A stretch of DNA of 64,000 bases, from NCBI GenBank assembly GCA_030068145.1, contig JAPJBO010001123.1, positions 1 through 64,000 on the forward strand, given 5' to 3'. Below the pieces are notes generated by a model that was not told where the DNA came from, ran no database searches, and saw only the letters and a program-made list of their open reading frames with translations. Shown in pieces: positions 53,218 through 63,359 of this stretch; within the stretch, counting starts at the first letter, position 1, and each line of letters starts with the position of its first letter. The DNA is from Diplonema papillatum (lineage: Eukaryota; Euglenozoa; Diplonemea; Diplonemida; Diplonemidae). The translations under genes and the position numbers were made by a program.

Positions 53218-54674
53218 ACCAACATCAAACAATAAGGGGCAGGAGAGAACGTGCGCGTTGCCCCGTCCACCTGAGACCCAACTTTTGACTCCCGTCGTTG
53301 CTACGTGAATGCTCTCGGTATTTCGACGACGAGTTATCCTGTAAAGGAAACCTCCCTCCGTTCCCTTCCGTTGACGATCTTGAAGATATCTTCAGGGAGT
53401 GTATGTACGGTCCTGCAAAAGTCTACACCTTCGGCTCCAAGAGAGGCTCATGCATCGTTTACGAACCAGTAAGAGTGACGCCGCTACTCTTTCTACAATG
53501 TAGTCTATTCATGATAACCAACTGCATATAAAAGGTGTCACGCGATAAGCCGGCAGCCGCTGCTTAACGGTGCATGCTGATCCGCGTGGTCCGTGTACTT
53601 AAAAGCTCCCAATGCTTAATGGCTTTTTTCACGTGGGCGGCCCTGAGATTACCCCCCTCAGGTGACACCACTGTATCTTTAGCCGTACTTCAACTTTCTT
53701 GTCCAACGGCCCGGCGCGACTACGCAATATGGACGCTATCGTGGTCACAGTGCCATCATTAAACATTGGGTGTGTGCCTCCGTGCAGCGGGGTCTATTTG
53801 AGCACTGGTTGGATGGCTGGCTACTGGGGTCGCAGGTGCAACGAGCTCCTTTCTACTGCAGCCCACCGAAACCTTCAATTCTTCCACGCGGGACCCCTGC
53901 AGTTGACCGCAGGGTTTTACACCGAACCTACGGGGTTGATAGCTTGAGCTCCTCAGCATCCACCTTCGGCGGGGGAGAGTTCTTCCGGAAGTTCCCGTGC
54001 GCAGGGAAAGCTTGAAAAGGTGGAGACCGGCGTTCTTGGATCCTACGCTCCCGCGGTGAGCACGTGTTCGGTCTTTCCGGATTCCGGATTCGTTGCATTC
54101 GAAAGCCCGCGCGTGCTCTCGTCCAGAGCTGCAAAACACACCGAAAGGTGTCTTCTTCGGGAACGCGTTGCATGGGTTCTCCACGCGCCGTTCTTGTGAG
54201 AACGGTCGCGCTTGGGTACCGGCGCCTCGTGGTCTTTCGCCAGTGCTCCTGTGCAGCAGAGACCGAAGGAGTGCGAAAAAAGAAGAAAGCAGCCTTCATC
54301 TACTTCATGTGTTTTTGTTTTTTTTTGTTTTGAGTGATACTCCCTCAGGGTGGTAGTTTGACCCCCAACGCAACAGAACAGCTTGTCAAGTGTTCGACGG
54401 AGCATGTCTGGGCTCTTCGTGGCACTCAGTGCGCCGTGCACCGTAATTGGAATAATGTTGAACTGGACTAAAGCTGGAACGGGTAAATGACAGACCGGGT
54501 AAAACCTGGGACACCCGGGGGGGGGGATGTCCCTGCGTGACCGCACCAGGTGGTGGTCCCGCAGCTTCCTATGCCAGCGGCATCCAGGGGTCGTGCTGCG
54601 TATTGAGCACCCCGAGGTGCGGGCAAGCACCGGGGTCGCGACAGTACGCCAAAGTACGCAAAGTCGCAAACTTT
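53218..54674. other. Gene-poor stretch
   Basis: A 77-codon frame at 53298-53531 (SVDDLEDIFRECMYGPAKVY) has protein-like composition but no family. Other frames are short. No repeat shared with the rest of the window is seen except short GGGACACCC pieces near 54505. Confidence 0.4.
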
Positions 54675-54954
54675 CAGGGGATAAGCTTCTATATCCACAT
54701 TTGGACTGTCAGTCCAAATTTGGAAAAGCCGGCGGGGAGAAAGAAGGGAAAAAATGGCACTTCCACCATCACCCAGGCCCCCGGCAGAGGTGGCCACAGT
54801 GCAATCCAAGGCACTCAGGGCCCAGCATTGTCGTATTGTCGTGAAGATACGTAGCGTCGCGCTGTGTTGAGCCCTTTCCTGAGTGAATGAGGACGCAAAA
54901 AGCCGTTAGCGGTCCACATTTGGAAAATGTGCCGGAGACCAAGCTAATGCCCTG
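54675..54954. mobile_element. hAT MITE (280 bp) of the 60-kb hAT family
   Basis: Left end CAGGGGATAAGCTTCTATAT and right end ACCAAGCTAATGCCCTG match both ends of the element at 60354-62003, with the transposase region deleted. GCAAAC lies next to both ends and may be part of the target duplication. Confidence 0.8.
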
Positions 54955-54974
54955 TGCAAACCCCGAAGAAAAGA

Positions 54975-55262
54975 AGAAGAAGAAGAAAAAGGCCGCTCCT
55001 GGTCCAGGAACGTGACGGTCAACCACAGCTTGCAAAGCTTGAGTCGGAGGCAGCACAGTGCCACAACCCCGTCCGCTCTGCCCTGCGGCTGACCATCTCG
55101 ACGAGCTTGTGTTCAGCGCGAGCGCCAAGCCCCAAGGTGCGCCAAGCCTTGATGCTTTAGTTTGGGAAATCGGTAGCCACTTGACCCGTAGGCCCGTGGC
55201 TCTGCAGTACCGCCGAACACGTGAAGCTTGGCTCCCGTGTGTGGCAGGCTTTCCCTGGTACC
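54975..55262 (+). repeat. Dispersed repeat of about 280 bp, copy 2
   Basis: An AAG run followed by GCTCCTGGTCCAGGAACGTG ... closely matches 33840-34125 in the same orientation. Confidence 0.75.
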
Positions 55263-56828
55263 GCGCAAACCCCGAAAAAAAATAATAATGCCGAACCGGG
55301 TAACCCCTGGGACACCCAGGCCCATTTTTGGAGGTGCGCTCGCCGTGAATGATAAATGCATGGAATACCAAGGGATCGATTCTCTCGACTCTTTTTGTTG
55401 GTCTCTTAACCCGAGAAGGAATAATCAAAACGAAGTTCTTAGCGTGTCGCAGGGTTTACCCGGTTCAACATTAATCCAGTTGCGGTAATGTCCGACTAAC
55501 ACTGTAGGGAGGTTCGACAGTACTTACATCTTATCTCGTCCTCTCTCGCCTGCACTACCACCTAGTGCGCTGTTGTATTGGCTTAACATCGGGCATGAAG
55601 CTACTTCTCCGGGCTCACTCCCTCGCAAGCAACGTCCCCTACCCTTTCTCTCTCACTCTCTCCCTCAATTCAGGCAGAAATGCGCATCGTTTTCAATTTT
55701 ATACAAGCACTTAATTCGTGGGTAATGCTCGGGAAAGCCGCAGTGCGCAAAGGAGAAAATGTGTCGTTCACACACGGAACACAGGTGCAGCTGAAGGTTT
55801 AGTTCCGGGTGTGAACGATCAACAAAAAGAGACCCGTTTGCAGTTGTATAGTTTTACATAAGCGCCAGCTCGAAAGGAAATGCTCGACGATGCTGCCTGA
55901 CAAAGAACAGAAGGGATCCCAAGTGCTGTAACTACCGAACCACGCGTACCGGGAGGAGGGCTCCCCGAGCACTTCTCGTTTGTGTGATTCACCTCCCAGT
56001 CTTCCGCGGTGTTTGCTGAAGAGCTTCTACGTACTCCTCTGCTCTCGTGGCATGGGCGGCCTTGGCGGACGAGTTTTACCAGCCTGTCTGCAGACACTCA
56101 GCCCAGTCTGTTTGCTGAAGAGCTTCTACGTACTCCTCTGCTCTCGTGGCATGGGCGGCCTTGGCCGGACGAGTTTTACCAGCCTGTCTGCAGACACTCA
56201 GGGTCCTCTGATGATGGTTGGAGGTCGGTATCGAACCACGGCGCAAGTGGGACACGGCGCCGTGTTGAGCAAGGCACCCGCGACTCATCAGCAACCCAAA
56301 GCTTGCTTATTGTTTTGTATTGCGGCACGGGTTGTCTTTTACCCGTTTTAACACTTATTTTGGCTGGAGGGAATACTTCCACGCCCGGCACCAATCCTCC
56401 ACAACAACAAGCTTCCCCGCCTCTCTCGACACCAATCCCCTGGATCATCATAGAATGGAAGAAATTCTATGAAAAACAAAAAAGAAATGACACAGAAAAA
56501 AACACCACCAAAACTAAAACGCGACGAAAAACGCGCACTTAAAAAAAAAAGAAGAAAAACGGGCGACACGGAGGAAAAGGAAGCACGCGCTTGAAGACGC
56601 GAGCCGTTGCACTCTTGAGTCCGTGTCCAGCCTCCCCCCGCAACTACTCTCTTCCGTTTCTTTTTTTTTCCGTCTTTCTTTTGATACATTCCAGTTTAAC
56701 ATATGCGATCGTTTCACCAACCGGATTTTCCTGACCGGTGGCCTAAAAATAAAAAAGAAGTGCGGGGCGGCCGCCGACTGGGGGAGTCTGCGACCGACAT
56801 TCTTTGATCCTGCTGGTTCGGGCTCGTT
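55263..56828. other. Repeat-bearing stretch without genes
   Basis: 55856-55950 is a copy of the repeat at 35545 and 42232. 56009-56200 is a tandem duplication of a roughly 100-bp unit (TTTGCTGAAGAGCTTCTACG). 56790-56842 matches 3484-3532. No gene. Confidence 0.5.
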
Positions 56829-57440
56829 CAGGAGTGCTACCTCTTTTAGTACTAACAATCTTGCGGGTTGCCCTTCAATGTATTGTGCAGGCTAAAAAGA
56901 CGTAGGCAGCGTGTTTTGGTGGTTGATCAGCAGGAGTGCTACCTCTTTTAGTACTAACAATCTTGCGGGTTGCCCTTCAATGTATTGTGCAGGCTAAAAA
57001 GACGTAGGCAGCGTGTTTTGGTGGTTGATCAGCAGGAGTGCTACCTCTTTTAGTACTAACAATCTTGCGGGTTGCCCTTCAATGTATTGTGCAGGCTAAA
57101 AAGACGTAGGCAGCGTGTTTTGGTGGTTGATCAGCAGGAGTGCTACCTCTTTTAGTACTAACAATCTTGCGGGTTGCCCTTCAATGTATTGTGCAGGCTA
57201 AAAAGACGTAGGCAGCGTGTTTTGGTGGTTGATCAGCAGGAGTGCTACCTCTTTTAGTACTAACAATCTTGCGGGTTGCCCTTCAATGTATTGTGCAGGC
57301 TAAAAAGACGTAGGCAGCGTGTTTTGGTGGTTGATCAGCAGGAGTGCTACCTCTTTTAGTACTAACGATCTTGCGGGTTGCCCTTCAATGTATTGTGCAG
57401 GCTAAAAAGACGTAGGCAGCGTGTTTTGGTGGTTGATCAG
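56829..57440 (+). repeat. 102-bp tandem array, six units
   Basis: Units start at 56829, 56931, 57033, 57135, 57237 and 57339 with the constant start CAGGAGTGCTACCTCTTTTA. They are virtually identical. One diverged unit plus the following 90 bp occurs inside the MITE at 28610-28793. Confidence 0.95.
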
Positions 57441-57825
57441 AATTCCTTACCTGAATATACACAGGGTAAATACAAGTGGGGAAAACGATCAACCGGCACG
57501 CACAAACAAAACGAAGCGCCTGTCTTTTTCCCCGGAATACCACAAAACAAAATGCACGAAGTGCACACGACGTGCACATGGCAGACAAGCAAGACCTGCC
57601 CAACCGACAGGGCGCCCTTTCGATACCCCGCCTCAGCCAGCTCAAACATACCGGCTTCTTAAAAAACTCGAAACAGTCTGACAATTAAAACCCGTGCACA
57701 AAACTCCCGCTTTTCTCTCTCCCTCTCTTCCCCTTCCTGTTCCCCCGCTCCAACCCCCATTCAATCGCCCCGCCGCTAAAAGAAAACGAGAGTCCGCGGA
57801 TAGCTGCGATCTACACGGCGAAGTC
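57441..57825. other. Non-coding stretch
   Basis: The first 90 bp are shared with 28700-28793. Short frames without family follow. Confidence 0.4.
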
Positions 57826-58295
57826 CAGCCTCAGAAGCTGGAGTTAGAAAAGCGGGTGTCATGCCCGCTTTTCGGGTGTGGATTTACATGCGTTTTGGTT
57901 GTCACACCCGCTTTTCGGGTGTGGATTTACACGCGTTTTGGTTGTCACACCCGCTTTTCGGGTGTGGATTTACACGCGTTTTGGTTGTCACACCCGCTTT
58001 TCGGGTGTGGATTTACATGCGTTTTGGTTGTCACACCCGCTTTTCGGGTGTGGATTTACACGCGTTTTGGTTGTCACACCCGCTTTTCGGGTGTGGATTT
58101 ACACGCGTTTTGGTTGTCACACCCGCTTTTCGGGTGTGGATTTACATGCGTTTTGGTTGTCACACCCGCTTTTCGGGTGTGGATTTACACGCGTTTTGGT
58201 TGTCACACCCGCTTTTCGGGTGTGGATTTACACGCGTTTTGGTTGTCACGCCCGCTTTTCGGGTGTGACTCGTGCACACCCTCTTTAACTCCAAC
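57826..58295. mobile_element. Foldback element expanded by a 43-bp minisatellite
   Basis: Its left end GTCCAGCCTCAGAAGCTGGA and right end CTCTTTAACTCCAAC match the short form at 33313-33459. The interior is about nine to ten copies of a 43-bp unit, GTCACACCCGCTTTTCGGGT followed by GTGGATTTACAYGCGTTTTGGTT. Each unit carries a hairpin CACACCCG/CGGGTGTG. All three plus frames are open because the unit lacks stops; this is not evidence of coding. Confidence 0.85.
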
Positions 58296-58504
58296 ATATA
58301 TTCGGATGTGAAGCAGATTGCAGAGGCATTGCTGGAAGCTAGTGACAAGCTCGAAACCAGATTCGGCAGCGGAATCCTCGCTTGCTCTTTTCCGCTGCGC
58401 GGCAGTGCACAGAGCACTCTTCTGCTCTGCGCAGGCGTTCCACTGAAGGCCTTAAGGGCTTGGTTCGTCAGTCTGTACGTTGGAAAGTACAGCGATGTGA
58501 AAGC

Positions 58505-58595
58505 TTAGATCCACATTTGGACTGTCAGTGAGGACGCAAGAAGCCGTTAGCGGTCCAAATTTGGGAAATGGGCCGGAGACCAAGCTAATGCCCTG
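58505..58595. mobile_element. Short remnant of the 60-kb hAT family
   Basis: Contains ATCCACATTTGGACTGTCAG from the left end and, 15 bp later, the full right end to AAGCTAATGCCCTG. Confidence 0.7.
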
Positions 58596-59549
58596 AAAGA
58601 TGCGGAGAAAAAAAAAATCAAAATCTTGAAAACGACGGCACAACAGCCCCGAAGACCGATCGAGCAGTGCGAGTTGGAAACGGGTCGAAATCTCATCATC
58701 AGAGCCGTCCGGAGGCAGCTCTGGACCTATCCACGGAGAAGGAATTGCCGACGGCTCCCCCCCCGCGAGTCTCGGGCTTTGTTTTAGCAGGGGCCTTCGC
58801 CTTGAGGGCGCGTTTGCGCCAACCTTTCGGCGTTGCATTCAACACTGAACCCCCAGGCAGGGGCGAAAATCCCCCTGTTAGAACGATCCGACCCACCAAT
58901 CTTCCGAAACGTTAGCTAGGAGACACAACCCGCTGCCTGTGTTGTTCGTACGTGTACCTTCCGCACCTCCTCTGTACACCTCAGTGGGGGCAAACGGTCC
59001 TCGTGGACCACACAGCATTTGTCTGCATGAGACACGGCTGGTACTCCTCGACCCAAGAAACATTTTCCCCCCGATTCCCCGCAATTTCACGCGCCCCCCG
59101 CCCGTCCATCCCCCCCGCCTGGTTCTTGTCCCTCTGTTCCACCCGCAGCACTTTTGCTTCCGTGCTCCAGCCGCTTTCGCTTTCGGTTGATGACGCTCTT
59201 CTGGCGTGCCCTGTGTGGGATCACAAAGAACTGCACGAACTGCCGAAAATCTAGCTGCGGTACTTTATCCCGCACGCAAACGACAGTCGCACACTCTCTG
59301 CCTGCTTGCGATCGGAAGGGTCGCGTTTGCCGCGTTTTTAGAGTGAAAGTTCTTGTCATGGTGCAACCAGTGTGCGCGCGATCAGCCGGCTTGCCGGCTG
59401 ATTAAATTTCGAGCCCTTTTTTTTTTTTTTCATTTTTTTTACCAAACATGAAATCATGGATTGACAAACTCCTTTTCAGAAGTTGTTGGATTTGCCCATT
59501 TTTTTTTCACATCCTGAAGAAAAAAAAAAGATCTTGAAATAGTGTGGTA
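58596..59549. other. Gene-poor stretch
   Basis: Overlapping frames at 58939-59405 are Pro-rich without a domain. T runs follow at 59418-59445. No gene supported. Confidence 0.4.
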
Positions 59550-59800
59550 CTCATTTGCATGCAAATGACTCCCCACTAACGCAACAAGAGACGAAATTTT
59601 GCGAAGACTCCGATTCCTTTTCGGATTATGAGATCGTGAGCAACTGCCAACAACAGTTGCAGCCGACTAGAGTTGCGCCGCGCCGAAAGCGCGGAAAAAG
59701 TGACCCTTCTGGAGTCACGTAGCGAAAAGCTGGCATAGTGTGGTACTCATTTGCTTGCAAATGACTCCCCACTAACGCAACAAGACGACGAAATTTTGTG
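59550..59800 (-). repeat. Dispersed repeat with ATGCAAAT octamer, two inverted units
   Basis: Two units with GTGGTACTCATTTGCNTGCA and CACTAACGCAACAAG, opposite in orientation to 44640-45010. The first contains the palindrome ATTTGCATGCAAAT. Confidence 0.65.
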
Positions 59801-60244
59801 AAAAAACGTTAAGGTAGTAGTGCAGTTTCTGTGCTTTAATGGATGCTCACACGGCCAATAAAGCTCGGCGAGGGCTCCGCAAACGCGGTGAGAAGAAGCG
59901 GCGGACACCCGCCGACATGGGTAGTCGAAGGCCTGGCAATCACTCAACTGCAACAAACGTCCACCCTGTCACAATCAGATGAGCCTGATCATGAGGTGCC
60001 TGTAAATATCAGATGCCTGTAACGAACAGATGCCTGTGAGGGACAAATGTCTGGGAGAGACGATTGTCTGCAGTCACTACTGAGCGAGGCCTATAGCGAG
60101 CAGATTCCTGCAATGAACAGTTGCCTGCTATGCGCAGATGCCTGTCGACAGATCCTGTAATGAACAGACGTAACGCTCGGATGGAATGATGCAAGTGCGT
60201 AAACACCACAGGAGAAAAGTACATGTGCGCCAGAGGCAGCAGTT
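59801..60244. other. Non-coding stretch with short degenerate repeats
   Basis: 59995-60180 holds about eight degenerate copies of CAGATGCCTGTAACGAA-like units. No gene. Confidence 0.5.
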
Positions 60245-60353
60245 AAAGTTCGGGAAACCGTAAAGTTCGGGCGATGCTAAGTTCAGGACCAGAATCTGGT
60301 AGACTGACTCAAATTACCCAAGGGGACCCAAAAGCCACGAGATATTGAGAAAC

Positions 60354-62003
60354 CAGGGGATAAGCTTCTATATCCACATTTGGACCGTCGGTCAGAATTT
60401 GGAAAGGCCGCCGGGAAAAAAAAAAAAAAAAAAAAAATGGCACTACCGTGACTGCATCGTCCCCCAGGCGCCGGCAGCGGTGGCCAATGTGCAATTGGAG
60501 GGGCAACCACTGCACCAGCAAAGGCTACAGAAGGAGTGCACGCAGGGGGAATCCCACTTCCCAGCACCAGTAGAAGTGGCCAGTTTGGATGCAAGTTGGA
60601 CGGGCACGGGGGAAAGAACAACAGCTCTGCATGACACATCACGTGCGAAGAGATAACCGCGGCGATGCAGATTATCGCCACAGATTCTTTGCATTCTGAC
60701 CCAAACTATCTACCAGACAAAATGCCAGGGATAAAACACATAGAAAGTCGAAAAATGAAGCGTCAAACAAGTCAATCGACCTTGCAAGGCTTTGTCACAA
60801 GTAAGAAGCCCAAACCTGCTCCAAAGCCAGCAGACGAGCCGAAGGCTGTTCGCGAGGATGCAGAGTGGGGGAAGCTGTACTCGCAAGACTATGCCAAGTG
60901 GACAAAGAAGGACGTGGCGAGCCTGGGAGGAGGTACAAAGACGCTGAAGGAGTACGTGAAAGTCCACTGCATTGGGGGACTCACATCTTCCAGTGTTCAC
61001 TACTCGGCCCATGCTTGCTCCAGAGGTACTCGGTCTCGATCCCGGCACAGCCGAGGACGCCGATGTCGTGAATGCTGCATATGAGGGTCTGGAAGGCTTC
61101 ACAGCAATTGATGCACGATTCATTGAGGCCTACCACACAGAACACGCAGAGCCGTACCTCAATGCGTTACTCTCTGCCATTAAAAACCGCCTGCGCATTG
61201 CCCCTCTTCTTACTGCGATGAGCTCACTGTTTGATCCTAGTGGACCTGTTCTTCGGGAAGGTGGTGACCCCGACGTTGCAACAACGCATCTCTCCACCAT
61301 CCTAACGTTTTATGGTGAAACCAAGGTGCTGGTGAACGCAAATGGGCAGCCCACAGGGCCAATGCTTTTTTTTAGCCCCCAATTCTGCAGGGAAGCTGAG
61401 GGTGAATTGCCGGGTGTGCTTGCGGCTCTGAAGAGGCTTTACGAAGCCAACCCGCATGAAAAGACGTACTCCGGGGCAGTCACCCTTTTTTAAACGACCG
61501 CACACTGCGCGACGCCCACCCCCGCACTTCCACCATCATGAGCATATCGCTGCTCATGCCACTGGCGAACGCAAGCCCTGAACGGCTCTTCTCCATGCTG
61601 AAGCTGTTGAAGACCCGCCTGCGTGGCAGTCTGGGGGATGATTCACTGCAGGAGCTGTTGACGCTCTTATTAGTGGCCGAGTACAGCGACACTGATGGAT
61701 TGCCAAAGAGCGAGGTAAAAGCCTTTCTTGAGGCATTCCTCTCCGAGAAAGAACGGCACAGGCAGTTCCGGTCAACTCCTTTCTACTTTTCTCAGAGACA
61801 AGATACTGCGGATTCGGGTCGGCAGCTCCTGCTGTTGCTTACCTGCGACTGGAGGGCAGGTGCAGGTTGAGGCCGGAGAGGAGGCAGAGACACCGGCAGG
61901 CGAGCCAACTCAGTGCAAAATTTGCAGAAAAACAGTGAAAACGCAAAAAAGCCGTTATCGGTCCAAATTTGGAAAATGGGCCGGAGACCAAGCTAATGCC
62001 CTG
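60354..62003 (+). mobile_element. hAT transposon, internally deleted
   Basis: Ends CAGGGGATAAGCTTCTATAT and the complement of CAGGGCATTAGCTTGGTCTC. GAGAAAC flanks both sides (60347-60353 and 62004-62010). The paralogous uninterrupted sequence at about 62440-62465 reads TTGAGAAACTCTGCAAAAAA, which defines the empty site. The interior holds fragments of a hAT transposase. MITE derivatives of the same family are at 51523, 54675 and 58505. Confidence 0.9.
60722..61870 (+). pseudogene. Degraded hAT transposase
   Basis: The N-terminal piece (frame of 60665-61084) starts at a plausible Met, MPGIKHIESRKMKRQTSQST, a common beginning of ZMYM/KRAB-type hAT proteins. A second frame (60972-61493) carries AYLNALLSAI-type helices (YLNALLSAIKNRLRIAPLLT). 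A third (61538-61870) holds the hAT dimerisation block MPLANASPERLFSMLKLLKT followed by RLRGSLGDDSLQELL. The pieces lie in two reading frames, and most of the catalytic RNase H-like core is deleted. It is non-functional as it stands. Confidence 0.75.
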
Positions 62004-62102
62004 GAGAAACTCGGCAAAAAAAAAAAAAAAACGCAAATGTCGGGCACATTAGACCCCGAAACCCAAACTGCTGCCTCTACGCGCGAAGCGCAGCACTTTT
62101 TA

Positions 62103-62159
62103 TAGTGTCATTTCAACTTCAAGGGTCTCCATATGAAGTTTTCCCCCTGGAAATGACAC
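62103..62159. repeat. 57-bp hairpin between SINE copies
   Basis: GTGTCATTTC and GAAATGACAC form the ends, with a second AACTTCA/TGAAGTT pair inside. It could be a miniature foldback element or a structured RNA piece. Confidence 0.5.
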
Positions 62160-62250
62160 CGTGATGGCAGAGTGAACAGCGCAAGCCTTCAGGGCTGGAG
62201 GTCTCGGGTTCGAACCCGGGCGAGGCACTTTTCCGTCGACAATGATTTAC
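62160..62250 (+). repeat. tRNA-derived SINE head
   Basis: ATGGCAGAGTGAACAGCGC (A-box region) and TCGGGTTCGAACCCGGGCGA (B box), 45 bp apart, resemble the 5' half and T arm of a tRNA-Leu/Ser type gene. The anticodon arm is imperfect and no acceptor stem closes, so it is a SINE head and not a tRNA gene. Confidence 0.65.
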
Positions 62251-62540
62251 GGGGTTTGTAAAGTTCGGAAAGCAGCAAAGTTCGGGCGAAACCGAGTTGC
62301 TAAGTTGTGGTGATGCAAAAGCAAAGTTCGGGCGAAGCTAACTTCTGGTGAAGCAAAGTTTGGGTGAAGCAAAGTTCGGGCGATGCTCAGTTCTGGTAGA
62401 CTGACTCACGTTACCCAAGGGGACCCACATACCGCGTGTTATTGAGAAACTCTGCAAAAAACGCAAATTTCGGGCATGATAGACCCCGAAAACCAACCCC
62501 CGAAAATCATTTTCGACCGGAAGAGTGCCTCGCCCGGGTG
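62251..62540 (-). mobile_element. SINE-like element, copy 3 (uninterrupted body)
   Basis: On the minus strand from about 62540: degenerate head, CCGGTCGAAAATGATTTTCG, body to GTTTCTCAATAACACGCGG, then the CCCGAACTTTGCTTC minisatellite tail to 62251. It is head-to-head with the SINE head at 62160, and is the empty-site paralogue for the hAT insertion at 60354. Confidence 0.75.
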
Positions 62541-62641
62541 TCCTCGCCCGCGTTCGGGCCTTCAGGCCTGAATTGTGCGGCAAATACCCGGTGCCGAGTC
62601 ACGGATCGAGAAAAACCCGGAGCGGGGGAAATGAAAAACCG

Positions 62642-63250
62642 ATGAATCTTGAGGACCGTATCCTCGATGAGATCGCAAAGCTCTTTTATGGCAAAACCCA
62701 TCGCATGTATATGCAAAGGGGTAAGAAGCAGTGTCTGCAGGATGCTCTGACACGTGCTTTAGTCACAAAGAAGTGGAGGGACACTGCATCGGAGGTAGCA
62801 GACAAACTTGCCCGTTTCGAAATGAAGCGGAAACGCGAGCAAGGTGGAGAGAACAGCGTGTGTGTCGAATCAACCCAAGCTGAGAAGCGTTGTCGGCTTG
62901 TTCAGTCTGTTGCCTTACCTACATGTGAAACTGGACTAGGTTATAGTCTACCAGAACCGAAAAAGGATTCCGGGTGCTACGGTGGCCGTGCACGTTCTTG
63001 GGCGCGTGCCTCGTGTTGGGCGGGTGTTTTGTATCCCGTGAAGTTCTTTTCTGGTGCAATCCGACGAGACTGGCGCCGAGTTTTGTCTCACAGCTGGTTT
63101 CCTTGGGCTGCAACCTTAAGGGAGAGGCAACGACAGGCGCAATGCACCTCAAAATGGACCACACACCCCCACTCACAAGGACAACGCACAGTCACTATTT
63201 TTTACAAAATTTCAAGATCTTTCTTTTTTCTTTTTTACACAAAGATGTAA
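62642..63250 (+). CDS. Hypothetical protein
   Basis: From the Met at 62642 the frame reads MNLEDRILDEIAKLFYGKTH, then a helical, Lys/Arg-rich stretch (RALVTKKWRDTASEVADKLA, RFEMKRKREQGGENS). The C-terminal third is Trp/Arg-rich and looks like translated non-coding DNA, so a true gene might end or splice near 62950. The frame extends upstream to 62525 into SINE sequence, which is unlikely to be coding. No family recognised. Confidence 0.35.
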   Translation: MNLEDRILDEIAKLFYGKTHRMYMQRGKKQCLQDALTRALVTKKWRDTASEVADKLARFEMKRKREQGGENSVCVESTQAEKRCRLVQSVALPTCETGLGYSLPEPKKDSGCYGGRARSWARASCWAGVLYPVKFFSGAIRRDWRRVLSHSWFPWAATLRERQRQAQCTSKWTTHPHSQGQRTVTIFYKISRSFFFLFYTKM

Positions 63251-63359
63251 AAAAGTAGTTGCTTTTGAAAAACATGTGGAAAAATGTAAAGATCTTTGTA
63301 AATCCATGTGAAATGTTGGAGGAAATGAGAAGCTCGTCGCCGCAAACCGTGCGTCCTAA

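Larger units (their letters stand above)
60245..62060 (-). mobile_element. SINE-like element, copy 2, split by a hAT insertion
   Basis: On the minus strand, 62060-62004 plus 60353-60245 are the body and tail of the SINE-like family (compare 62540-62250), with the hAT element in between. The tRNA-like head is missing. Confidence 0.75.

Noticed and set aside
57694-58311. Three long overlapping plus-strand ORFs of a 43-residue repeat
   Set aside because: All three frames are open because a 43-bp unit has no stop codons. Openness in every frame argues against coding.
62160-62235. tRNA gene
   Set aside because: A and B boxes are good, but the anticodon arm is imperfect and no acceptor stem pairs. 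The sequence continues into the SINE body.
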